A stretch of 64,000 nt of DNA from Thermosipho ferrireducens (GTDB taxonomy: Bacteria > Thermotogota > Thermotogae > Thermotogales > Fervidobacteriaceae), in the NCBI RefSeq assembly GCF_017358165.1, contig NZ_CP071446.1:682001-746000 (forward strand), in the 5' to 3' direction. Position 1 is the first letter of the stretch, and each line of letters starts with the position of its first letter. Below the pieces are notes generated by a model. It was not told where the DNA came from. It did no database searches and was given only the letters and a program-made list of their open reading frames with translations. The position numbers and the translations under genes are program-made. Shown here piece after piece: positions 52,646-61,238 of the stretch.

Positions 52646-53989
52646 TTGTTTGTGTTAATTAATTTAATTAGTCTTTCTATTTCTTTTATTTTCTATATAT
52701 TGAAAAAAGTAAAATATCTCCCTTTGCTTATCACTATATTTTCTATTTCTGGTCTTTTTTTTAAGTTTGATGGCTATCTGATAGGGTATGGGGGCATACA
52801 TATTGTAAACGATAATGTTTCCTTTTATTTTATATTAACAAATGTTATGGTTACCTTTATAGTGAGTTTAATGCTTTTAAAAAATTATGAAGCGTCAAAT
52901 TACCACAAAAATTTCTTTATTTCCCTTACCCATGTAGTGTTAAATTTCCTCTTTGTCTCATATGACCTTTTTAATATCTATGTACTCCTTGAGACAATAA
53001 CGTTGTTAATAGTTTTATTGATTCTTTCAGGCCAAAAGTTCGTTCATAAATTAATTGGATTAAAATATATTTTTGTAAGCACTTTTGCAATGAATTTGTA
53101 CCTTATAGGTGTTGGCATTTCATATTATAAAGGCGGTACGTTTGACATAGAAATGGTAGTTTTGACAGGAGTTGCGAAATACCTTATACAGGGAGCCTTG
53201 TTTATAAAATCAGGTTTGTTTCTCTTTGGATTATGGCTTCCAGATGTTTACTCGGAAACTGAGTCTGAAATTTCTGCGTTGCTGGCAGGAATTTATTCTT
53301 ATGCGTCAATCTACGCTCTTGTAAGGTTAAGCGATTCAGCTGACGTTCGATTAATAGGCGTATTAACTTTCGTTTTTGGGGTGATAATGGCTCTTATTGT
53401 AAATGATTATAAGAAAGTACTTGCTTATAGTTCAGTTTCTCAAGTGGGATTAATGTTATTTTTTTTAGAATACACCCCGTTTTTTGTCTTTGTCCATGCT
53501 ATTGCAAAGTCTACACTTTTTTTAAGTTCAAAATATGTCCCAAAGAATCCGGGAAAAAGTGAAAAAGTTGAACTTCTGGTTTTCATACCAATTCTTATTT
53601 CTGGTTTATCAATATCAGGAATGCCCCTGACCTTAGGTGGTGGCGTCAAAGAAATGCTTTTTAAAAATCTTCCCATGTGGTCACTAATTGTTTCTTTTTT
53701 AACCAGTCTTTATATTGGAAAAATTTTGCCAGTAAATTTGAAAGTAAGTGATAAAGTTGATTTTCAGAAAATGGTTTTATTTTTTTCAGGTATTATACCA
53801 CTTTTCTTGGGGGTATTTTATTACTCCTCCTTTGGAAACGTATGGACGATTGTTTTAGGGCTTTTTTTAGGGGAAATTCTTTTTTCAAGGGTAAATTTTC
53901 ATATTTCGTTTTCAACTGAAATGGTTCTTACGTTGTCTGTTTTTAGTGTGGGTTTTTTTGGACTACTGCAATATTTTTTAAAGGGATGA
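52646..53989 (+). CDS. MrpD/NuoN-like proton-conducting membrane subunit
   Basis: A 447-residue protein with about 13 hydrophobic segments and the antiporter-like core: ...IYVLLETITLLIVLLILSG, KSGLFLFGLWLPDVYSETESEISALLAGIYSYASIYALVRL, KKVLAYSSVSQVGLMLFF and FVHAIAKSTLFLSS. It is somewhat shorter than usual MrpD (about 490). The start is unclear: TTG at 52646 lacks a good site, and an ATA at 52637 is 10 bases after GGGAGG. comB and a MrpC-like gene follow on the same strand. No MrpA, B, E, F or G genes and no hydrogenase subunits are present. Confidence 0.8.
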   Translation: MFVLINLISLSISFIFYILKKVKYLPLLITIFSISGLFFKFDGYLIGYGGIHIVNDNVSFYFILTNVMVTFIVSLMLLKNYEASNYHKNFFISLTHVVLNFLFVSYDLFNIYVLLETITLLIVLLILSGQKFVHKLIGLKYIFVSTFAMNLYLIGVGISYYKGGTFDIEMVVLTGVAKYLIQGALFIKSGLFLFGLWLPDVYSETESEISALLAGIYSYASIYALVRLSDSADVRLIGVLTFVFGVIMALIVNDYKKVLAYSSVSQVGLMLFFLEYTPFFVFVHAIAKSTLFLSSKYVPKNPGKSEKVELLVFIPILISGLSISGMPLTLGGGVKEMLFKNLPMWSLIVSFLTSLYIGKILPVNLKVSDKVDFQKMVLFFSGIIPLFLGVFYYSSFGNVWTIVLGLFLGEILFSRVNFHISFSTEMVLTLSVFSVGFFGLLQYFLKG

Positions 53990-53993
53990 TAAA

Positions 53994-54665
53994 ATGATCT
54001 CAGTTTTATTTGGGCCAGAAAAAGGTTTTAGTTCTGATGTAATAGTTGTACTGGATGTTTTAAGAGCGACTTCTGTAATAGTAACAGCGCTTGCGAATGG
54101 AGCATTACTTATCAAACCGGTTTCATCGATTAGAGAAGCTGTGAAGATGAAAAAAGAAGGGTACATAATTGGTGGGGAAAGATCAGCAGTAAAGCTACAA
54201 AGTTTTGATAAGGGGAATTCCCCTTTAGAATATTTTGATGTGGCAGGAAGTAAAATAGTACTTACAACCAGTAATGGAACGCGGCTTATAAAAAAAGCCA
54301 TGAAGTATTCTAAAAATATTATTGCTGGTGCGTTTTTGAATTTGACAGAGATCGTTGAATATATACGTAATGTAGAAAATATAATCTTATGGTGTGCAGG
54401 AAACAAAAGAGAGGTTTCTTATGAAGATACTTTACTTGCGGGAGCTATTTTAGAAAAATTGAATCGTATAGGAAGGAGAGATTTTCACGATAGTGCTCTT
54501 GTTGCTCTGGAATTTTTTGGAAGGAGAAAGGAAATAAAATTTCGTGGAACTCACGCCAGAAGATTGATTGGATTGGGATATGAAAAAGATGTCGCTTTTT
54601 GCTCTCAGGTGGATATTTATAGTGTATTACCGGTTTTGAGAGAAGATGTGTTTATTAAACGTTAG
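53994..54665 (+). CDS. comB: 2-phosphosulfolactate phosphatase family protein
   Basis: A 223-residue ComB: SDVIVVLDVLRATSVIVTALANGA near the N-terminus, GGERSAVKLQSFDKGNSPLEYF, IVLTTSNGTRLIKKA, NIILWCAGNKREVSYEDTLLAGAIL. The family removes phosphate from 2-phosphosulfolactate in coenzyme M synthesis in methanogens. Bacterial homologues such as this one have unproven roles. It lies four bases after the MrpD-like gene and ahead of the MrpC-like gene, separating two subunits normally encoded together. Confidence 0.88.
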   Translation: MISVLFGPEKGFSSDVIVVLDVLRATSVIVTALANGALLIKPVSSIREAVKMKKEGYIIGGERSAVKLQSFDKGNSPLEYFDVAGSKIVLTTSNGTRLIKKAMKYSKNIIAGAFLNLTEIVEYIRNVENIILWCAGNKREVSYEDTLLAGAILEKLNRIGRRDFHDSALVALEFFGRRKEIKFRGTHARRLIGLGYEKDVAFCSQVDIYSVLPVLREDVFIKR

Positions 54666-54699
54666 CTTTAAATTTCATGTAGTGTAATTGGAGGTTGGA

Positions 54700-55044
54700 A
54701 TGTTGCTGGAATTTTTAGAATTTGCTGCGCCGATAACTATTGTAATTTTTTCTATATATGGATTATTGTTTCGAAAACACATCCTTTCCAAAATAATAGC
54801 TCTTGATATAATGAACACAGGTGTCGTGATGCTTTTCATCATTATTTCTTCAAGATATGGTGATAACTATCCTATCATTAGAAAAGGCATCCAGAATTAT
54901 GCGGATCCTTTTCCTCAGGCTGTTATAATTACCTCGATTGTAATAGGCTTTGCTACTTTATCACTCCTTCTTGCTCTTAGCATGATTATTGTGGAGACAA
55001 AAAGGAAAACAGATCTTTCGAAAATTGAAAAAATGAGGGATTAG
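54700..55044 (+). CDS. MrpC/NuoK-like membrane subunit
   Basis: A 114-residue protein started at ATG 54700, three bases after GGAGGTTG-type sequence; the upstream TTG lies within that site. Three hydrophobic helices (about 5-24, 29-50, 69-93) show the MrpC/NuoK arrangement, with IIALDIMNTGVVMLFIIIS and DPFPQAVIITSIVIGFATLSLLLALSMII. The 'DPxPQAxxxTxIVIG' sequence is a strong MrpC marker. Its charged tail KRKTDLSKIEKMRD* runs to the edge of repeat cluster R7. It would form a complex with the MrpD-like protein. Confidence 0.85.
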   Translation: MLLEFLEFAAPITIVIFSIYGLLFRKHILSKIIALDIMNTGVVMLFIIISSRYGDNYPIIRKGIQNYADPFPQAVIITSIVIGFATLSLLLALSMIIVETKRKTDLSKIEKMRD

Positions 55045-55560
55045 CGAGATTGGCGAGAATTGGCAAGGCCTGTCCTGAGGAGTGAAACGACGAAGGATCT
55101 TGCGAGAGTTGGGAAAAAGAATAAGATCCTTCGCTGCGCTCAGGATGACAAAAAAGAAAGATCCCTCGTCATTTTATTCCTCGGGATGACAAAAAAAGAA
55201 AGTCATTCCAGGGAGTATAGTGACGGGGAATACCCTCCATACATATCATTCTGACGAGGAAGAAAGCGAGAAATCCCCTTCTGTCTCATTCCGAGGAACG
55301 TAGAAGGCGAGGAATCCAACCCATCCCTGTCATTCCGAACCCGAAGGGTGAGGAATCTTATAATTGGCGAGAGTTAGGAAAGAATAAGATCCTTCGTCGC
55401 TGCGCTCCTCAGGATGACATCCCCCTCGTCATTTCATTCCTCGGGATGGGAACTTTTATGTCACCTTGTTCCTCAGGACAACATTCTTTTCATCATTAAT
55501 GTTTTCCAGAATAACGTTTCTTTTGTCGTGTAAGGTTGGCAAGAATTGAGAAAGTTAGCA
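55044..55560. repeat. Mosaic intergenic repeat cluster R7
   Basis: The longest cluster, lying between convergent genes. It starts at the MrpC-like stop codon. It contains GGCGAG-type units, TGTCCTGAGGAGTGAAACGACG, GCGCTCAGGATGACA, CTCGGGATGACA, TCATTCCAGGGAGTAT, TCATTCCGAGGAACG and TCATTCCGAACCC modules in both orientations. A short open frame through it is translated repeat. No gene is supported. Confidence 0.87.
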
Positions 55561-55579
55561 AGATACGTATAACTTCAAA

Positions 55580-56248
55580 TTAATTAGTTTTAAGTTTCTT
55601 TCTAAATGACAGAAGTATTCCTAAAACTATTGATAATATTGCGGCCATTAGTACTCTATATTCAACTGGTAATAAAAATGTTATTGTATGGGCGGGTATC
55701 CAGAATAAAGGAATTGTTTTAAGGATTATGAAATTTACAAATTCCTGCCAGTTGATTTTACTTATAACGTATGAAAGCTTTAACGAAAAAATATTTTTAA
55801 TTTTTCCATTGCCAAGTTCGATAAACGTGTCAGTAATTCTATGAAAGGCCATGAATGTAGGTGCAAAAATAAGATTCATAAGTGTGCTGGTAAAAAATGA
55901 ACGTAAAATATTGTTTATTGTTACAACGGATGATGATGGAAGCAGTTTTTTTTCCATTAAAGAATATGTCCCTGTGGAAAATATTTCAAAAACTGCCACA
56001 AAAGTTATTCCCAGAAATCCCCATATGATAAATTTATATGATAATCCAGCAGGAAGTGTATATTTTCCTTTTTGAATTCTCAGTGAAATTAATTCGCCTA
56101 TGGTTGCGAGTATTGAAACTTTTATAAATCCCATAAAGTATGGGTGAGTTCTACTGTAGAATAAAAAAGTTTCGTGAAATGGTTTGTAATTGAACAAAGA
56201 TATGAGTGCTATAAAAAATCCTATTACTAAAAAGTCTCCTTTTTTCAT
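55580..56248 (-). CDS. Membrane protein resembling the Mpv17/PMP22 family
   Basis: A 222-residue protein with about five hydrophobic segments. The C-terminal stretch FWIPAHTITFLLPVEYRVLMAAILSIVLGILLSFRKK resembles the Mpv17/PMP22 signature (W-x-P-A/x-x-x-x-F, VP-x-x-x-R, then a helix ending LSY/F). Bacterial members are rare and uncharacterised; the eukaryotic ones are inner-membrane proteins of mitochondria or peroxisomes. The resemblance is from memory. GTGAGGTGAAGTT precedes the ATG. It is divergent from tRNA-Pro. Confidence 0.55.
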   Translation of the reverse strand: MKKGDFLVIGFFIALISLFNYKPFHETFLFYSRTHPYFMGFIKVSILATIGELISLRIQKGKYTLPAGLSYKFIIWGFLGITFVAVFEIFSTGTYSLMEKKLLPSSSVVTINNILRSFFTSTLMNLIFAPTFMAFHRITDTFIELGNGKIKNIFSLKLSYVISKINWQEFVNFIILKTIPLFWIPAHTITFLLPVEYRVLMAAILSIVLGILLSFRKKLKTN

Positions 56249-56278
56249 AACTTCACCTCACTGTATATTTTTTTATTC

Positions 56279-56307
56279 TTGACACAGTTTTAGCTATATA
56301 ATATAAT
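56279..56307 (+). promoter_or_regulatory. Promoter of tRNA-Pro
   Basis: TTGACA (56279-56284), a 17-bp spacer, and TATAAT (56302-56307), with a second TATAAT one register upstream (56297-56302). The tRNA begins 13 bases after the -10. Confidence 0.85.
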
Positions 56308-56320
56308 TTATTGGTGAAGT

Positions 56321-56397
56321 CGGGGTGTAGCGCAGTTGGCTAGCGCGCTTGCATGGGGCGCAAGAGGTCGCTGGTTCAAGTCCAGTCACCCCGACCA
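56321..56397 (+). tRNA. tRNA-Pro (anticodon GGG)
   Basis: A complete cloverleaf with encoded CCA. Acceptor CGGGGTG pairs with CACCCCG; discriminator A. The anticodon arm is CTTGC-ATGGGGC-GCAAG with anticodon GGG at 56355-56357. The T arm is GCTGG-TTCAAGT-CCAGT. A T6 run directly follows CCA and overlaps the guaA stop codon on the other strand; it may act as the terminator. Confidence 0.95.
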
Positions 56398-56401
56398 TTT
56401 T

Positions 56402-57955
56402 TTATTCCCACTCTATTGTTGCAGGAGGTTTAGTGGTTATATCATAGACTACTCGATTTACACCTTCTACTTCGTTCACAATTCTTTTCGCCACATGGTT
56501 TAGAAATTCATATGGGAGTTTTGACCAGTCTGCTGTCATACCATCTTCGCTGTTAACCGAACGAAGGGCTACAACGTTTTCATATGTTCTATAGTCTCCC
56601 ATAACACCTACAGTTTTAATTGGAAGTAATACAGCAAAAGCCTGCCAGACCTTGTCGTACAAATTGTTTCTTTTTAGCTCTTCCATAAAAATGTGATCTG
56701 CTTCCTGAAGTATTTTTACCGACTCAGGTGTTACTTCTCCAATGATTCTTACAGCAAGTCCCGGGCCTGGAAATGGATGACGATTTAAAATTTCTTCTGG
56801 AAGCCCGAGTATTTCACCTATTTTTCTTACTTCGTCTTTGAAAAGATATCTAAGAGGTTCTATAATCTTGAAAGGAAGTTTTTCCGGAAGTCCTCCAACA
56901 TTATGGTGTGTTTTAATTTTAACGGCGGTTTTTCTTTCGCTAACTTTGCTTTCTATGATGTCAGGATAAAGAGTACCCTGTGCAAGATATTTGATGTTTC
57001 CGTGCTTTTTAAGCAGGTCCATTGCAGTGTTATAAAAAACATCTATAAATAAATGGCCTATTTTTTTTCGTTTTTCTTCTGGATCCTCTATTCCTTTTAA
57101 AGCAGTAAGAAATTGTTCTTTAGCATCGACATTTACAATGTCTATTCCAATTTTTTTGAAATTATAAATTACTTCAGTTTCTTCATTTTTTCTTAGAAGG
57201 CCTGTATTTACAAAGACTGGTATTAAGTTTTTACCAATAGCTTTGTAAAGAAGTAATGCCACTACAGAGGAATCAACTCCTCCAGACAATCCAAGAAGTA
57301 CTTTATCATTTTTTACCAGGTTTTTTATTTCCTCGATTTTTTTTGATACGAAATTTTCCATTTTCCAGTTTTGTTCCATACCTGCTACATTTGCTATAAA
57401 GTTCTTAAGAATTTCTTTACCATATTCTGTGTGGGATACTTCCGGGTGAAATTGGACGCCGTAGATATTTCCTTCTATATTTTTAATAACCGCGAACGGA
57501 GAGTTTTCACTTGTAGCAATTTCCACAAAATTTTCAGGCAATTTTTCTACTCTATCAGAGTGACTCATCCAGACGTTAAAAGAATCGGGTAAATTCTGGA
57601 AAATAGGATCGTTTCTGGAGATTTTTAAGATGGAATGTCCAAATTCTCTTTTTCGAGATTTTTCTACTATTCCCCCAAAATAATGTACAATTGCCTGGAG
57701 TCCATAACAAATCCCTAAAATTGGAACGTTTAATTTAAAAATGTGTTCGGGTATGGTGGGGGCTTTATCTGAATAAACACTATATGGACCGCCGGATAGA
57801 ATAATAGCTTTCGGATTTAGGTTATTCAGTTCTTCTTTTGAAGCATCCCATGGTAATAATTCTGCATAATATCCAATCTCTCTAACGCGTCTTACTATAA
57901 GCTGAGTATATTGTGAACCATAGTCCAGGATAACGATTGTTTCCAGGCTATTCAA
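56402..57955 (-). CDS. guaA: GMP synthase (glutamine-hydrolysing)
   Basis: A 517-residue two-domain enzyme. The N-terminal class I amidotransferase has [17 protein letters not shown], the nucleophile in GICYGLQ (about residue 83), and [15 protein letters not shown]. The ATP pyrophosphatase P-loop is [17 protein letters not shown] (about 219-235), and the C-terminal dimerisation domain has [16 protein letters not shown] and ends [10 protein letters not shown]. It converts XMP to GMP. TTG start at 57955 with AGGAGGTGC upstream. It converges with tRNA-Pro, four bases apart. Confidence 0.97.
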   Translation of the reverse strand: MNSLETIVILDYGSQYTQLIVRRVREIGYYAELLPWDASKEELNNLNPKAIILSGGPYSVYSDKAPTIPEHIFKLNVPILGICYGLQAIVHYFGGIVEKSRKREFGHSILKISRNDPIFQNLPDSFNVWMSHSDRVEKLPENFVEIATSENSPFAVIKNIEGNIYGVQFHPEVSHTEYGKEILKNFIANVAGMEQNWKMENFVSKKIEEIKNLVKNDKVLLGLSGGVDSSVVALLLYKAIGKNLIPVFVNTGLLRKNEETEVIYNFKKIGIDIVNVDAKEQFLTALKGIEDPEEKRKKIGHLFIDVFYNTAMDLLKKHGNIKYLAQGTLYPDIIESKVSERKTAVKIKTHHNVGGLPEKLPFKIIEPLRYLFKDEVRKIGEILGLPEEILNRHPFPGPGLAVRIIGEVTPESVKILQEADHIFMEELKRNNLYDKVWQAFAVLLPIKTVGVMGDYRTYENVVALRSVNSEDGMTADWSKLPYEFLNHVAKRIVNEVEGVNRVVYDITTKPPATIEWE

Positions 57956-58000
57956 TGTGATGCACCTCCTGTCATTTAAAAAGGCTTGAAATTTTACACT

Positions 58001-58029
58001 ATTATAACAATTGTTGTTTTATCTGACAA
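58001..58029 (-). promoter_or_regulatory. guaA promoter
   Basis: On the minus strand TTGTCA (58029-58024), a 17-bp spacer, and TATAAT (58006-58001) in the extended form TGTTATAAT. The guaA start is about 45 bp downstream. Confidence 0.75.
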
Positions 58030-58057
58030 GGCTTGACTTTATTACAAGGCACAAAAG

Positions 58058-58450
58058 TTCTTACGAGTATTGGCGAGGGTTAGCGAGATTAGCAAGATTA
58101 GCGAGGTTGGTAAAAAGAATAAGATCCTTCGTCACTTCGTTCCTCAGGATGACATTCCCCTTACGTTCGTTCAGTTCCTCCTCTGTGTCATTCCGAGGAG
58201 CGTAGAAGGCGAGGAATCTTATAATTGGCGAGGGTTAACAAGGCCTGTCCTGAGCACGGAGTGCGAAAAATCTTGCAAGAATTAGCGAGAGTTGTTCCCG
58301 CATTTATGTCATTCCGAACCCGAAGGGTGAGGAATCTTGTATTTAGCAAGAGTTGGCGAGGTTAGCGAGGTTGGCAGGCTTTTCCTGAGGAGTAAAACGC
58401 CAGGATTGAAACGACGAAGGATCTTGCGATGGTTGGCGGTTAGCAAAAGA
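58058..58450. repeat. Mosaic intergenic repeat cluster R8
   Basis: A repeat-filled gap between the divergent guaA and nucleotidyltransferase genes. It holds GGCGAGGGTT/AGCAAGATT units, CGTTCCTCAGGATGACA, TGTCATTCCGAGGAGCG to GAGGAATCTTATAA, TGTCATTCCGAACCC, and two GGC(C)TGTCCTGAG-type variants. The remaining bases to 58590 are AT-rich without a gene. Confidence 0.86.
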
Positions 58451-58597
58451 AGAGGAAATGATGATTTAATGGAAATAGATAATGGAATTATTTAATTATA
58501 TACGGATTTTTCAAATTTGGCCTGGAAAATGACAATGTAGGATTTTAATTTTATTTTTTGAATAAAAAAGATTTTTTCATGTGAAAATACAGCATGT

Positions 58598-58603
58598 TAT
58601 AAT
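58598..58603 (+). promoter_or_regulatory. Extended -10 before the nucleotidyltransferase gene
   Basis: TGTTATAAT (TATAAT at 58598-58603) lies 41 bp upstream of the GTG start. A poor -35, TTTTCA (58574-58579), lies 18 bp upstream. Confidence 0.5.
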
Positions 58604-58644
58604 TAGCTTTGTAAAAAAGTTTAATTTTAGTAAGGGGTGATATA

Positions 58645-59724
58645 GTGAAAGCTATTATCTTATGTGCAGGAAAAGGTACAAGGTTAAGACCTTTAACTTT
58701 TACCACTGCGAAGCATCTTATACCTATAGCAAACAAACCGGTAATTTATTATAGCCTTGAGAAAATAAAGAAGGCGGGAATAAACGAAGTAGGATTGATT
58801 GTAAATCCGGAGAACATAAATAGTTTTAAAGAGGTAATAGAAGATGGTTCAAAATATGGTTTGAAAATAGAATATATTCTTCAAAAAGAACCTAAAGGGC
58901 TTGCTCACGCTGTCTGGGTAGCTAAAGATTTTATAGGTGAGGAAGATTTTTTAATGTATCTGGGTGACAATCTTATACTGGATAATATAGAACCGTTTAT
59001 AGAAGAGTTTAAAGGAGATAAGGATATACAGGCTTCTATTTTGTTGTCTCCTGTTAAAGATCCTTCAAGGTTTGGAATCGCAATTATAAAAGACGGGAAA
59101 ATTGTGAAAGTCGTTGAAAAGCCGAAAACCCCTCCTTCTAATCTTGCAATTATAGGATTATATTTATTTAGAAAATCTATTTTTGAAGGAATAGAGAATA
59201 TAAAACCTTCCTGGCGTGGTGAACTTGAAATAACAGATGCTATAGGATATCTTATAGAAAAAGGGAGAAGGGTAAAAGGACATGTGATTTATGGATGGTG
59301 GAAGGACACGGGAAAACCAGAAGATCTTCTGGAGGCTAACAGGAAAATTCTTGATGATAATCATATGACTCTCTCTATAGAAGGGGAAGTTGATGACTCT
59401 TCTGTTATTCAGGGAAGAGTTAGTCTGGGTGCAAATTCTAAAGTTGTAAATGCAATTATACGTGGTCCTGTAGTTATTGGTGAAAACTGTATTATAAAAG
59501 ATTCGTATATAGGTCCATACACTTCCATAGGGGATAATGTTGTTATTGAAAGTTGTGAATTACAAAATAGTATAATAATGGATCAGGTGAAACTTTTAAA
59601 CATACCGTATCCAGTTGATTCTTCACTTGTTGGAAAAAATGTCGAAATAGTTGAGAATTTACAAAAACCAAAGGCAATAAGATTTGTTATAGGTGACATG
59701 GGAAAAATCGAAATTGTGAGGTGA
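58645..59724 (+). CDS. Sugar nucleotidyltransferase (long RmlA / glucose-1-phosphate thymidylyltransferase type)
   Basis: A 359-residue protein: the N-terminal nucleotidyltransferase signature AIILCAGKGTRLRPLTFTTAKHLIPIANKPVIYY, YLGDNLILD (metal Asp), GIAIIKDGKIVKVVEKPKTPPSNLAIIGLYLF and GWWKDTGKPEDLLEANR. The C-terminal ~110 residues form a left-handed helix of hexapeptides (VVIGENCIIKDSYIGPYTSIGDNVVI). The length fits the archaeal-type long RmlA, which makes dTDP-glucose or related NDP-sugars. No rmlBCD genes are adjacent, so the product sugar is uncertain. GTG start with AAGGGGTG upstream. Confidence 0.88.
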   Translation: MKAIILCAGKGTRLRPLTFTTAKHLIPIANKPVIYYSLEKIKKAGINEVGLIVNPENINSFKEVIEDGSKYGLKIEYILQKEPKGLAHAVWVAKDFIGEEDFLMYLGDNLILDNIEPFIEEFKGDKDIQASILLSPVKDPSRFGIAIIKDGKIVKVVEKPKTPPSNLAIIGLYLFRKSIFEGIENIKPSWRGELEITDAIGYLIEKGRRVKGHVIYGWWKDTGKPEDLLEANRKILDDNHMTLSIEGEVDDSSVIQGRVSLGANSKVVNAIIRGPVVIGENCIIKDSYIGPYTSIGDNVVIESCELQNSIIMDQVKLLNIPYPVDSSLVGKNVEIVENLQKPKAIRFVIGDMGKIEIVR

Positions 59725-59728
59725 TTTT

Positions 59729-60550
59729 GTGATTAAGTTAATTCTTGTTGACCTTGATGGGACTTTACTAAACGATGAAAAACATGTTCCTGAAAGAAAC
59801 ATTTTCGCACTTAGGGAAGCAATGAAAAAAGGAATCCATGTAAGTATCGCAACAGGGAGAAATTATTTTTCAGCAAAACCGTATATTGATGAACTTGGAT
59901 TGGATGTTCCCGTAATACTCCAGAATGGTGCATTTATTTATATGCCTTTTGAAAACAAAATACTTTATGAGTCGCCTCTTCCATCTCAAATAGCGCGGGA
60001 AATTATTACTAAAGCCAGAAGATTAAATCTGGATTATATTTTGTTTTCAGATTTTCTGGAAGAGAAAGATATGTATATGGATATAAAACATGAAGGAGGA
60101 TACAAAAAATATCTTGAGCAGAACCATTGGAGGTTAAATTTCGTGAAAGATGTCATGGATTATATCACTGGAGACACAGTTGCAGAAGTTGTACTCATGG
60201 GAAATGAAAAAGACATTAATCAGGTGATTAAGGAAGTTCATCAAAAGTATGGTAATGAGTTTAGTAGTGTAAAGAATAACGTTGTGGATGGCTGGGCATT
60301 TTTTGAATTTTTTGGTAGAGGAGCATCAAAAGAGGCTGCTTTTGAATTTTTATTAAAATATTTTAAAATAGCACCAGATGAGTGTATGTTTTTTGGTGAT
60401 AATTTTAACGATATAGGATTGTTGAAAAGAGTGGGGTTTCCCGTAGTTATGGAAAATGCTCCTGAGGAAGTTAAAAAGTATGGAAAATTTATAACTCTTT
60501 CCAACAACAATGGAGGAGTTGGTTACGCAATTGAAGAAGTTTTATTTTAA
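59729..60550 (+). CDS. HAD-superfamily phosphatase (Cof type)
   Basis: A 273-residue HAD IIB protein: motif I LVDLDGTLLNDEKHVP (residues 6-21), motif II SIATGRN, the C2 cap in the middle, and motif IV ECMFFGDNFNDIGLLK. The cofactor is Mg; substrates in this family are sugar phosphates, FMN and others. The GTG start at 59729 follows GAGGTG and lies four bases after the nucleotidyltransferase. Its 3' end overlaps the TPR gene. Confidence 0.92.
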   Translation: MIKLILVDLDGTLLNDEKHVPERNIFALREAMKKGIHVSIATGRNYFSAKPYIDELGLDVPVILQNGAFIYMPFENKILYESPLPSQIAREIITKARRLNLDYILFSDFLEEKDMYMDIKHEGGYKKYLEQNHWRLNFVKDVMDYITGDTVAEVVLMGNEKDINQVIKEVHQKYGNEFSSVKNNVVDGWAFFEFFGRGASKEAAFEFLLKYFKIAPDECMFFGDNFNDIGLLKRVGFPVVMENAPEEVKKYGKFITLSNNNGGVGYAIEEVLF

Positions 60551-61238
60551 TCTATTTTTACTCTGGCTCTTTATTTCTATGACTGCTTTTGGATATTCAC
60601 TAAATGATTTAAAAATGGCCGTTGGAGAGAGGGATCAGAAAAAAGTTCTGGAGATACTCGAATCTCTTGATTTTAAAAGTGTATCTCTTGATTTTCAGTG
60701 TGAGATAGCATTCGCTTACACTGAAATTTACGTATGGGGAAATGGAAACGTGAAGAAATATCAAAAATTAGCACATGAATATGCAAAATATCTCCTGGAG
60801 AAAGCACCTTCTTATTGGAAAACCCATTATGTAGTGGCGATGGTTTTATCTCATTATGTACAAAGAAACGTTTTTCTTGCGCTTGTGTATGCAAATAAAA
60901 TTTTTTATCATGCTGAAAAAGCGGTGGAATATGGAGATAACCAGTATCTTACACACCTTTTATACGGTGTGTTGAATCTTGAGACACCTTTTGGGGACCT
61001 TAATAAAGCGGGATATCATTTAAAAAAAGCCTTAAGTTTAAATCCAAAGCATGTGTACACATATGTTGAACTTGGAAAATACTATGAAAAGTTAGGAAAG
61101 TATGAGAAAGCTTTAGAAATGTATAAAAAAGCTTTAGAAGTTGAAGGTGAAAAAAACTGGAAATACATAAACATAGAGGGAAGAGAGGAAGCTACTAAAA
61201 GAATTCTGGAGGTGGAAAAAAGGTGTACAGAAAAATAA
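60531..61238 (+). CDS. Exported TPR protein
   Basis: A 235-residue protein if started at TTG 60531, which is 12 bases after GGAGGAG; an ATG eight codons earlier contains that site. The start then gives a clean signal peptide (MKKFYFNLFLLWLFISMTAFGYS). The mature part is helical with a clear C-terminal TPR unit (KHVYTYVELGKYYEKLGKYEKALEMYKKALEV) and degenerate repeats before it. It is probably periplasmic. It overlaps the HAD gene by 20 bp and hisS by 16 bp, so it is embedded in the operon. Function unknown. Confidence 0.72.
   Translation: MKKFYFNLFLLWLFISMTAFGYSLNDLKMAVGERDQKKVLEILESLDFKSVSLDFQCEIAFAYTEIYVWGNGNVKKYQKLAHEYAKYLLEKAPSYWKTHYVVAMVLSHYVQRNVFLALVYANKIFYHAEKAVEYGDNQYLTHLLYGVLNLETPFGDLNKAGYHLKKALSLNPKHVYTYVELGKYYEKLGKYEKALEMYKKALEVEGEKNWKYINIEGREEATKRILEVEKRCTEK

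Noticed and set aside
54210-54225. A 16-bp perfect palindrome (AAGGGGAATTCCCCTT) inside comB
   Set aside because: It lies in codons for the conserved FDKGNSPLEY segment, so the sequence is largely fixed by the protein; no T-run follows.
58011-58285. Short open frames in repeat cluster R8 with LARLARL and SEISKIS repeats
   Set aside because: They arise from the near-9-bp unit being read in frame and lack Shine-Dalgarno sites.
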